Source: Mariprofundales bacterium (lineage in GTDB: Bacteria > Pseudomonadota > Zetaproteobacteria > Mariprofundales > S012-25). From it: a DNA stretch of 5,635 nt. The stretch is taken from the NCBI GenBank assembly GCA_015487905.1, contig WFOX01000166.1, forward strand, positions 1 through 5,635, given 5' to 3'. This document shows positions 1 to 5,635 of the stretch, piece by piece. A model generated the notes under the pieces. That model saw nothing but the letters and a program-made list of their open reading frames with translations. It ran no database searches and was not told the DNA's origin. Every line of letters starts with the position of its first letter. Positions within the stretch are counted from its first letter, which is position 1. A program made the position numbers and the translations under genes.

Positions 1-253
1 CCAATACCGGATGCGTCCAAGGAATGCCCGGGCTTACGGCCACGGCGTCAAAGCCGCAAAGCACATCCGCATCCAAAGGCCCGCGCACAAGCTTCACATG
101 CGCAAGCGCCTCCGGAAGGCGCGCATTGGGATCTTCGTCAAAGACCACGACCTCGGCCCCGCGCAGGAGCAAAAAGCGCGCCATGCTCGTGCCGGCGGCG
201 CCTGCACCGAGCACCGCAAAGCGACGACCGCGATAGCCGCGCGCGCGCATCAT
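1..253 (-). CDS. murD: UDP-MurNAc-L-alanine:D-glutamate ligase MurD, N-terminal part only
   Basis: MurD adds D-Glu to UDP-MurNAc-L-Ala in the cytoplasm. Only the first 84 codons are present; the frame is open to the left edge of the window. The residues form the N-terminal UDP-binding Rossmann-like domain: a basic lead (RARGYRGRR), FAVLGAGAAGTSMARFLL with the glycine loop (about 12-29), VVVFDEDP closing the second strand, and AVAVSPGIPWTHP with the SPGI motif typical of MurD (about 70-82). The central ATP-binding and C-terminal domains lie outside. Two ATG codons lie in tandem at 253 and 250. ATG 253 forms an ATGA overlap with the mraY stop. ATG 250 sits at a better distance from AAGGTG. Position after mraY fits the conserved dcw order, with ftsW expected next outside the window. 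Confidence 0.95.
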   Translation of the reverse strand, partial: MMRARGYRGRRFAVLGAGAAGTSMARFLLLRGAEVVVFDEDPNARLPEALAHVKLVRGPLDADVLCGFDAVAVSPGIPWTHPVL

Positions 254-1320
254 CGCACCTTGAGCGTGGACAGAGCCGCGATCGCAAGCACGATGGACAC
301 GATCCAAAGCCGTGCCACGACCTTCGGCTCCGGCCACCCCTTGAGCTCAAAGTGGTGATGCAAGGGCGCCATGCGGAATACGCGCTTGCCCGTGAGCTTG
401 AAGCTGGCCACCTGCACGATCACCGAAAGCGCTTCCAGCACGAACAGGCCACCTGCGATGGCGAGCACAAAGGGCTGCGCAACCGCAAGCGCGACATAGC
501 CCAAAAGCCCGCCCAAGGCGAGCGCGCCCACATCGCCCATGAAGACCTGCGCAGGGTAAGCGTTATACCAAAGAAAGCCCAAGCATGCGCCGACCGCAGC
601 CGCGCAGACGATCGCAAGCTCCCCTGCACCGGGCACATGCGGAATCTTGAGGTAATGCGCAAACACCGCATGCCCCGCCACATAGGCGACGACAGCGAGC
701 GTCCCTGCGGTCATAAACGCCGGGCCTACGGCGAGCCCATCCAAGCCGTCCGTGAGATTCACGGCATTGGAGGCACCGACGAGCACGAAGACCGCAAACG
801 GCACATACCAAGCCCCAAGCTCCCAGCTTACGCGCACAACCGGCACATCCACAGCCGTGCCGACCATGCGTGCAAGCACCCAAGCAAGCACGAGCGCAAG
901 CCCAAGCTGGGCAAGGAACTTCCAGCGCGCGGGCAGGCCGCGGCTCGTGCCGCGCGCAAGCTTGAGCCAGTCATCGGCAAAGCCGATCGCGCCAAAGCCC
1001 AATGTGGCCAAAAGCGCAAGCCACACATGGCGATTTGTGAGGTCGCACCACAAAAGCACCGCACCGGCCCAAGCGATGAGGATCAAAAGCCCGCCCATCG
1101 TCGGCGTGCCGCGTTTCGCAAAGTGCGTGGCCGGGCCATCCTCGCGGATCGGCTGCCCCGCCGTCTGGCGGCTTTTGAGCCAGGCGATGAGTCGCCCGCC
1201 CACAAGCCAAGAAATCACCAAGGCGGTGAGCAATGCATAGGCCGCACGGAAGGTGATGTATTGGAAAAGATTGAAGGCCGAAACCTTCGTGTGCAGCGGA
1301 TACAAAAGGTTATACAGCAC
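250..1320 (-). CDS. mraY: Phospho-MurNAc-pentapeptide transferase MraY (lipid I synthase)
   Basis: MraY is the multi-pass inner-membrane enzyme that transfers phospho-MurNAc-pentapeptide from UDP to undecaprenyl phosphate, forming lipid I. At 356 residues it is near the 360 of E. coli and aligns from its first residue (FNLFQYITFRA, 16-26). Most of the chain is hydrophobic, fitting the ten membrane helices of the family. Signature motifs: HFAKRGTPTMGG (66-77), GFADDWLK with the catalytic aspartate pair (113-120; D116, D117), NAVNLTDGLDGLA (185-197), FLWYNAYPAQVFMGDVGALA with the third catalytic Asp (249-268; D263), and APLHHHFELKGWPEPKVV with the His triad (318-335). The end STLKVR is like E. 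coli. The conserved Glu of the RQE segment is replaced: residues 281-283 read AQP. The start is GTG at 1320, overlapping murF by 11 nt, and the end overlaps murD. Confidence 0.98.
   Translation of the reverse strand: MLYNLLYPLHTKVSAFNLFQYITFRAAYALLTALVISWLVGGRLIAWLKSRQTAGQPIREDGPATHFAKRGTPTMGGLLILIAWAGAVLLWCDLTNRHVWLALLATLGFGAIGFADDWLKLARGTSRGLPARWKFLAQLGLALVLAWVLARMVGTAVDVPVVRVSWELGAWYVPFAVFVLVGASNAVNLTDGLDGLAVGPAFMTAGTLAVVAYVAGHAVFAHYLKIPHVPGAGELAIVCAAAVGACLGFLWYNAYPAQVFMGDVGALALGGLLGYVALAVAQPFVLAIAGGLFVLEALSVIVQVASFKLTGKRVFRMAPLHHHFELKGWPEPKVVARLWIVSIVLAIAALSTLKVR
256..261 (-). promoter_or_regulatory. Probable ribosome binding site of murD
   Basis: The minus strand reads AAGGTG, CG, then ATGATG. 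Counted from AGG, the spacer is four bases to the first ATG and seven to the second, so the second ATG at 250 may be the real start. The site is weaker than the GGAGG sites of the three upstream genes and lies in the last codons of mraY. Confidence 0.5.
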
Positions 1321-2647
1321 CGCCCGCCTCCGTGATCAGCCAACCCACCGCGCGCTCCATGCCCGCTGCGCGCGAGCCTTTCACGAGCACGCTTTTCGCC
1401 TTGTGCGCCAGCGCGCGGATGGCACCTTCCGCTTCGTCCAGCTTTGTGAACCAACTTGCACCCGTGGCCGCAGCCAACTCGCGATACAAGCCGCCGATGA
1501 GCACGACCTCGGCAAGCCCCGAAAGATCCAGCGCTTGATGCGCCTTTTTCGCCGCTTCGCCAAGCTCCGCCATCTCGCCGAGCACGGCCGCGCGTGGGCT
1601 GGGCAACTCGCGCAATGCAGCCAGCGCCGCGGCCATGGATGCGGGATTGGCGTTGTAGGCATCGTGCACAATGAGCACGCCGCGTTTGGTGCGGATCGGC
1701 GCAAGCCGCCCCTCCAAGGGCCGCCATGCGGCCAATGCATGGGCGGCCCGCGCGGGATCCAAACGCGCGCCAAGCCGCGCAAGCACGCGCTCAGCCGCAG
1801 CGAGCGCCAGCGCCGCATCCGCAGCGAGCGCATCCGCGGCAAGCGGCATCGTCCAGTGAATCTGTGCTTCGCCCCGCACCAACTGCGCTTTCGTGCCCTT
1901 GCGCTGCACCGACCAAGGCCCGTGCACACAGGATGGCAAAAGGCCGAGGCGCGCAAGCGCCGCTTGAGCTTGCTCGGCGAGCACGATCTCGCCGCCTGCG
2001 CGCAAGTAGCGAAAGGCGCTTGCCTTTTCGCGCGCCACGCCTTGCAGGCTTCCAAGCCCGGCCAAGTGCGCAGGCGCAATCGCCGTGAGCACCACGAAAT
2101 CGGGCGCGGCGATCTCGGTAAGCCTTGCGATTTCACCTCGCGCGTTCGTGCCCGCCTCCAGCACGAGCACGCGCGCGCGATCCGGCGCCTCAAGAATCGT
2201 AAGCGGCAGCCCGATCAGGTTGTTGCGGTTGCCGCGTGTGGCGTGCACGGGCACATCGTGCGCAGCAAGCAGCGCCGCAAGCAGTTCCTTCGTCGTCGTC
2301 TTGCCGACCGAGCCTGTGATGAAGACGACAAGCCCGTCCCAGCGCCTGCGCACAAGCCGTGCCAACTCCTGCAAGGCCGCGGCGCTATCGGGCACGAGCA
2401 CCTGCGGCACGGAAAGCTCATGCCAACGATGGCGCTGCGCGCCTTCTTCTTCGCCGACGAGCACACGGGCTTGATTTGCAACCGCGCGCGCAAAGGCATG
2501 CCCGTCGTGGCGTGCGCCGCGCAAGGCCAAAAACGCCCATCCTTTCGGCAAGGTGCGCGAATCCACATCCAGCCCGGGCACATGGGCGGGCAACGCCCCA
2601 CGCACCTTGGCGGCCACCTGCTCCAACACCGCGCGCTCAAGCCGCAC
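1310..2647 (-). CDS. murF: UDP-MurNAc-tripeptide:D-Ala-D-Ala ligase MurF
   Basis: MurF adds the D-Ala-D-Ala dipeptide to UDP-MurNAc-tripeptide in the cytoplasm, the last soluble step before MraY. The protein has 445 residues, close to the 452 of E. coli. It starts at GTG 2647, fixed by a full-length Shine-Dalgarno sequence. Motifs in order: DSRTLPKGWAFLALRG in the N-terminal substrate domain (29-44), P-loop TGSVGKTTTKE (111-121), GNRNNLIGLPLT (139-150), the metal-binding glutamate in LEAGTNARGEI (E164), APAHLAGLGS with the second metal ligand His (191-200), probable carbamylated K208, HDAYNANPASM (328-338), GEMAELG (357-363) and VKGSRAAGMER (422-432). The usual NHxGEI motif reads NARGEI here, so the His is replaced by Ala. 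It overlaps murE and mraY by 11 nt at each end, suggesting coupled translation. Confidence 0.97.
   Translation of the reverse strand: MRLERAVLEQVAAKVRGALPAHVPGLDVDSRTLPKGWAFLALRGARHDGHAFARAVANQARVLVGEEEGAQRHRWHELSVPQVLVPDSAAALQELARLVRRRWDGLVVFITGSVGKTTTKELLAALLAAHDVPVHATRGNRNNLIGLPLTILEAPDRARVLVLEAGTNARGEIARLTEIAAPDFVVLTAIAPAHLAGLGSLQGVAREKASAFRYLRAGGEIVLAEQAQAALARLGLLPSCVHGPWSVQRKGTKAQLVRGEAQIHWTMPLAADALAADAALALAAAERVLARLGARLDPARAAHALAAWRPLEGRLAPIRTKRGVLIVHDAYNANPASMAAALAALRELPSPRAAVLGEMAELGEAAKKAHQALDLSGLAEVVLIGGLYRELAAATGASWFTKLDEAEGAIRALAHKAKSVLVKGSRAAGMERAVGWLITEAGGAV
1327..1331 (-). promoter_or_regulatory. Ribosome binding site of mraY
   Basis: The minus strand reads GGAGG, then six bases (CGGGCG), then the GTG start at 1320. 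The site lies in the codons for the Glu-Ala-Gly-Gly tail of MurF. It supports the GTG start, which also matches the first residue of E. coli MraY. Confidence 0.8.
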
Positions 2648-4061
2648 GCCTCACCTCCTTGGCCAGCGTGCGCACGATCGCGCGTTCATCCCAAGGGATG
2701 CGGGCGTCTCCTATCTCCATTTCGGTCTCCGCGCCCTTGCCCGCCACGAGCAGCACATCGCCCGGCGCCATCGCCGCCAATGCCTCGGCAATCGCGCGCT
2801 TGCGATCCAACTGCACCTTCACGCACGCCCCAGCGGGCATCCCTGCGACGATCTCGCGCGCGATCGCTTGCGGATCTTCGCGGCGAGGATTGTCGTTCGT
2901 GATCCAGATGCGATCGGCAAGTGCGGCTGCCATCGCCCCCATCTCGGGGCGCTTGCCGCGATCGCGCTCGCCGCCGCAACCGAAGACGACGAACACGCGC
3001 CCGCGCGCAAAGCCGCGCACATCCACAAGCGCGCGGCGCAGGGCCTCTGGCGTGTGCGCATAATCCACGAACACGCCCGGCGCCACCTCTTCCATGCGCC
3101 CGGGCGGCGGCGGCACATCGGCAAGCGCAAAGGCGGCCTGCGCAAGCGAAAGCCCCGCGATGTGCACGAGCGCAAGCGCCGCCGCCGCGATGTTCTCGGC
3201 ATGAATGGCGCCCTTAGGCGCGCGCGCGACCACCGCTTCATGCCGCCCCATGCGCAACCGCACGGCGCCGTCGCGCCCCTCGGCCTGCAAGGCCGCAGGT
3301 TCATGCATGCCGCCGTAGAAGACCGTGCGCGCAGGCGCATGTGCGGCAAGCCGCACATGCGCGACCACGCGCGCGCCCGCCTCCCGCAGGCGCGCCACGA
3401 ACCCCTTCTTGCATGCCCAGTAGCTCGCAAGATCGCCGTGCGCATCCAGGTGATCGCGCCCAAGGCTTGTGAAGATGCAGCCTGCAAAAACAAGCCCGGC
3501 TGTCCGCTGCTGCGCGATCGCATGCGAGGAAACCTCCAGCACGAGCCAAGGCACGCGCTGGCGCACGGCCTTGCCCCAAAGCGCGTGCAACTCCACGATG
3601 CCGGGCGTGGTATTCGGGCGTGCGTGCCATCTGCGCAGATCTTGCACAAGCCCCAAGGTGCCGCGCGCCCACGCCCTCCCGAAGGCGCGTGCAAGCGCCG
3701 CGCGCAAAAACCAGGCCACGCTCGTTTTGCCGTCCGTGCCCACAATGGCCACAAGTCGCGTCATCTCGGGCGTGCCGCCGAACCAACGCGCAAGCGCCCG
3801 GCCTGCAGCCTCTAGGTTCTGCGCATATGCGCAAACGAATTGCGCCTGCGGTGCTTGATCCGCAAGCGCGAACACGCCCAGCGCGCCGCGCCGCATCGCC
3901 TCGCGCACGAAGCCCGATGCACGCGCGCCTGCGCGCGGGCCGAGGAAGAGGACATCGCCCGGGCGCGCCTCTTGCGCGCGCGCCACGATCCTGCGCACGG
4001 GCGCATCGCGGAGCACCTTGACCCCCGGCCCCTTGAGATGCGCAAGCGGCCTACTCCTCAA
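2637..4061 (-). CDS. murE: UDP-MurNAc-L-Ala-D-Glu:meso-diaminopimelate ligase MurE
   Basis: MurE is the cytoplasmic ATP-dependent ligase that adds the third stem-peptide residue. The chosen start is TTG at 4061, giving 474 residues (E. coli 495). It has GGGAGGT six to seven bases upstream, and the first 30 residues then align with E. coli MurE without a gap (R4, L6 and L9 match). The fallback GTG at 4016 would remove 15 residues. Visible motifs: P-loop VGTDGKTS (107-114), NTTP (150-153), EVSSHA (176-181), DHLDAHGD (203-210), the probable carbamylated lysine K218, GRMEEV (321-326), VDYAHTPEAL (332-341), GCGGERDRGKRPEMG (361-375), DNPR (390-393) and GKGAE (441-445). DNPR is the known mark of meso-DAP rather than L-Lys specificity. 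Oddities are RAQ (28-30) where DSR is expected in the UDP-binding domain, and Ala for His in GKGHE. It overlaps ftsI and murF by 11 nt each. Confidence 0.95.
   Translation of the reverse strand: MRSRPLAHLKGPGVKVLRDAPVRRIVARAQEARPGDVLFLGPRAGARASGFVREAMRRGALGVFALADQAPQAQFVCAYAQNLEAAGRALARWFGGTPEMTRLVAIVGTDGKTSVAWFLRAALARAFGRAWARGTLGLVQDLRRWHARPNTTPGIVELHALWGKAVRQRVPWLVLEVSSHAIAQQRTAGLVFAGCIFTSLGRDHLDAHGDLASYWACKKGFVARLREAGARVVAHVRLAAHAPARTVFYGGMHEPAALQAEGRDGAVRLRMGRHEAVVARAPKGAIHAENIAAAALALVHIAGLSLAQAAFALADVPPPPGRMEEVAPGVFVDYAHTPEALRRALVDVRGFARGRVFVVFGCGGERDRGKRPEMGAMAAALADRIWITNDNPRREDPQAIAREIVAGMPAGACVKVQLDRKRAIAEALAAMAPGDVLLVAGKGAETEMEIGDARIPWDERAIVRTLAKEVRRAA
2651..2660 (-). promoter_or_regulatory. 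Full-length Shine-Dalgarno sequence of murF
   Basis: The minus strand reads AAGGAGGTGA, a full complement of the usual 16S rRNA 3' tail, followed by GGC and the GTG start at 2647. The spacer from GGAGG is six bases. It lies within the last codons of murE and settles the GTG start. Confidence 0.85.
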
Positions 4062-5635
4062 GCCACACCTCCCATGTGTCCCCGCGCGCAAGGCGCTCTG
4101 GCGAGCTTGGGCGCGCGCGCACGAGCCATCCCGAGCCGTGCACGACGAGCCGCACGCCGCGCGCGATCGCCATGCGCCGCAGCTCGCGCAACGACAACCC
4201 CCAGCGCGTATCGCCTTCGGCCTTGGCAAGCCGCAACCAAGGCCTTGCTTGCACCGCTGCGCGCGTGGGCGCACGGCCGAGATACGGCAGCGCATGCGCC
4301 ACGATGCGGCGAAACACGGGCGCCGCCGCCACCCCGCCGTAGATCGCGCGCTTGGGCTCGTCCAAGCGAACGACGACGACGATCTCGGGATGCTCATAAG
4401 GCGCAAAGCCCGCAAACACGGCGTTGTAGCGATCGCGCGCATAGCCGTCCGAGCCGGGCTTTTGCGCCGTGCCCGTTTTGCCGGCCACAAGCCAACCTGC
4501 GGGCTGGGCGCGCGCGCCGGTGCCTTCGGGGCTTGCCGCAAGCCGCAGCATCGCCGCAAGCATCTGCGCGGTTTTCGCCGATACGGCGCGCCGAGATGCG
4601 CGCGCATGCGCCTGTTTGATGATCGTCGGCGCTTGCCAACGCCCGCCGTCGGCGATGGCCGCAAAGGCCGCGGCAAGCTGCAAGGCGGTCACGGCCACAC
4701 CCTGGCCGAAGGCGATCGTGGCAAGATCCACCTTCGTCCAACTCTTGGGCCTGCGCAAAATCCCTGCGGACTCCCCTGGAAGCTCAATGCCCGTCTTCTT
4801 GCCGAAGCCGAAGGCGGAGAGCGTTGCAAACACGCGCGCCTTGCCAAGTGCAAGCGCCACCTTGGCCGCGCAGATGTTGCTGGAACGCGCAAGCGCTTGG
4901 GCAAGCGTGAGGTATCCAAACGGGTGATCATCGTGAATCACGACCTCGGCAAGCTGCAAGCGGCCGCGCTCGCAAAAGAGGCGATCTTGAGGCTTGAACA
5001 TGCCCGCTTCCAATGCCGCCGCAAATGTGAAGGGCTTCATGGCCGAGCCGGGCTCAAAGGCGTCCGTGATCGCGCGGTTGCGGAAGCTTGCGCGCGCAAA
5101 GCGCCGATAGGCATTGGGGTTGAACGAGGGCCAGTTGGCCATCGCGAGCACCTCGCGGCCCGGAACCGAAAGCACGACGACCGAGCCTGCACGCGCCTGC
5201 ATCGCCTCCACGGCCTCGGCGAGCGCCGCATAGGCGAAGCTTTGCAAGGACGCATCCAAGCTAAGCACGAGATCGCGTCCGGGGATGGGGCGCTTGAGCC
5301 ACTCTTCGGCGAGCACGCGCCCGCGCGCATCGCGCACGATGCGCTTGCGCCCGGGCTTGCCTGCAAGCCAAGCGTCCCAACGATATTCCAGCCCTTCCAA
5401 CCCATGGCCGTCCACGCCCACGAAGCCGAGCACCTGCGCCGCATCCGGCCCAAGCGGATAAAAGCGGCGCCATTCCTGCTCCATGTGCACACCGGCAAGG
5501 TGCAGCCGACGCACGCGCGCCGCGACGGCCGGGCTCACTTGTCTGGCAAGCCACACAAACCCGCGCCGCCCTTTGAGCTTGCGCGCGATCTCCGCCCGCG
5601 AAAGCCCAAGCGCCCTTGCAAGCCGCGGCCAATCG
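4051..5635 (-). CDS. ftsI: Peptidoglycan D,D-transpeptidase FtsI (PBP3), 5' end missing, with C-terminal PASTA-like domain
   Basis: FtsI cross-links septal peptidoglycan in the periplasm as part of the divisome. About 527 residues are visible. The frame runs off the right edge, so the start, the membrane anchor and roughly the first 120 residues (by comparison with E. coli PBP3) lie outside. The visible part opens in the non-catalytic domain (YLARQV-like WLARQVSP, then RRFYPLG and GLEGLEYRWD). It continues into a complete transpeptidase domain: catalytic serine in EPGSAMKPF (codon 5046-5044), SSN in ARSSNICAAK (4884-4876) and KTG in AGKTGTAQK (4479-4471). FEPGS and NWPSFNPN fit class B PBPs of the division type rather than PBP2. 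After the transpeptidase domain comes a short linker and a PASTA-like module, which E. coli PBP3 lacks. It ends with TAG and overlaps murE by 11 nt. The identity is certain; how far it extends upstream is unknown. Confidence 0.97.
   Translation of the reverse strand, partial: DWPRLARALGLSRAEIARKLKGRRGFVWLARQVSPAVAARVRRLHLAGVHMEQEWRRFYPLGPDAAQVLGFVGVDGHGLEGLEYRWDAWLAGKPGRKRIVRDARGRVLAEEWLKRPIPGRDLVLSLDASLQSFAYAALAEAVEAMQARAGSVVVLSVPGREVLAMANWPSFNPNAYRRFARASFRNRAITDAFEPGSAMKPFTFAAALEAGMFKPQDRLFCERGRLQLAEVVIHDDHPFGYLTLAQALARSSNICAAKVALALGKARVFATLSAFGFGKKTGIELPGESAGILRRPKSWTKVDLATIAFGQGVAVTALQLAAAFAAIADGGRWQAPTIIKQAHARASRRAVSAKTAQMLAAMLRLAASPEGTGARAQPAGWLVAGKTGTAQKPGSDGYARDRYNAVFAGFAPYEHPEIVVVVRLDEPKRAIYGGVAAAPVFRRIVAHALPYLGRAPTRAAVQARPWLRLAKAEGDTRWGLSLRELRRMAIARGVRLVVHGSGWLVRARPSSPERLARGDTWEVWLEE
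4054..4215 (-). other. PASTA-like domain at the C-terminus of FtsI
   Basis: The last 54 residues of FtsI read like a PASTA module: a GLSLRELRRMAIARGV helix, then VRLVVHGSGWLV, a proline-containing RARPSSPERLARGD turn and a final strand WEVWLEE. PASTA domains are established at the C-terminus of PBPs and Ser/Thr kinases of Gram-positive bacteria, and some PBPs of other phyla carry one. They are linked to peptidoglycan binding or to PBP stability. The call rests on the order of motifs as I remember the family. Only one module is present. Confidence 0.75.
4067..4073 (-). promoter_or_regulatory. Ribosome binding site that decides the TTG start of murE
   Basis: The minus strand reads GGGAGGT followed by GTGGC and then TTG. 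Counted from GGAGG the spacer is six bases, the same as for murF and mraY. The site lies inside the last codons of ftsI. The in-frame GTG at 4016 has only a G-run upstream, so TTG at 4061 is preferred. Confidence 0.75.

Noticed and set aside
841..1020. Dense repetition of CAAGC/GCAAGC that looks at first like a short tandem repeat or uptake signal.
   Set aside because: The sites I checked across the window fall in phase with Leu CTT codons, and spacing is irregular. Codon bias explains it better than a DNA signal.
352..1335. A 327-codon open frame on the plus strand opposite mraY.
   Set aside because: It is a highly charged, His- and Arg-rich mirror of the hydrophobic MraY frame, which is the expected antisense of a membrane protein gene in GC-rich DNA.
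1253..2902. A 549-codon open frame on the plus strand opposite murF and the start of mraY.
   Set aside because: Its translation is rich in Arg, His, Ala and Cys with no recognisable motif, and it lies entirely opposite genes with clear family signatures. Long antisense frames are expected in GC-rich coding DNA.
2553..3815. A 420-codon open frame on the plus strand opposite murE.
   Set aside because: The opposite strand encodes MurE with all its core motifs, while this frame shows only low-complexity basic sequence and no convincing ribosome binding site.
4062..4676. A possible N-terminal extension of murE starting from ATG at 4676.
   Set aside because: The extension is read out of frame across ftsI, is Arg/Ala/Cys-rich without motifs, and would make MurE over 200 residues longer than the family. 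TTG at 4061 explains the gene.
1..5635. A search for promoters, terminators, RNA genes, insertion sequences, CRISPR arrays and prophage attachment sites.
   Set aside because: Coding is continuous with overlapping genes, and I saw no T-rich hairpin, no spaced direct repeats and no tRNA-like sequence. GC-rich inverted repeats within genes lack any terminator context.

Overview
The window is a compact, GC-rich stretch of a bacterial dcw (division and cell wall) cluster. All genes lie on the minus strand, so they read from right to left. In transcription order it holds the 3' part of ftsI (PBP3-type transpeptidase), complete murE, murF and mraY, and the first 84 codons of murD. This is the order known from proteobacteria such as E. 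coli. There is no intergenic DNA: each gene overlaps the one before it, and no promoter, terminator, RNA gene, mobile element or CRISPR array is visible. The long open frames on the plus strand are antisense shadows.

The organism is most likely a Gram-negative bacterium of proteobacterial type. MraY and the body of FtsI align, from memory, almost colinearly with E. coli. MurE carries the DNPR signature of meso-diaminopimelate-adding enzymes. Two things sit less easily with an ordinary beta- or gammaproteobacterium. FtsI ends in what looks like a PASTA domain. Leucine is written mostly as CTT and TTG although the DNA is GC-rich. I cannot name the genus.

The genes act in one pathway. MurD, MurE and MurF add D-Glu, meso-DAP and D-Ala-D-Ala in turn to UDP-MurNAc-L-Ala in the cytoplasm. 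MraY moves the finished UDP-MurNAc-pentapeptide onto undecaprenyl phosphate at the inner membrane (lipid I). FtsI cross-links the exported, polymerised precursor at the division septum.

I found no previously undescribed system; this is housekeeping DNA. The points worth a second look are the junctions (three consecutive 11-nt overlaps, each with GGAGG, a 6-nt spacer and a non-ATG start), the PASTA-like tail of FtsI, several substitutions at family-conserved positions in MurE, MraY and MurF, the leucine codon bias, and six copies of the palindrome GCGATCGC.
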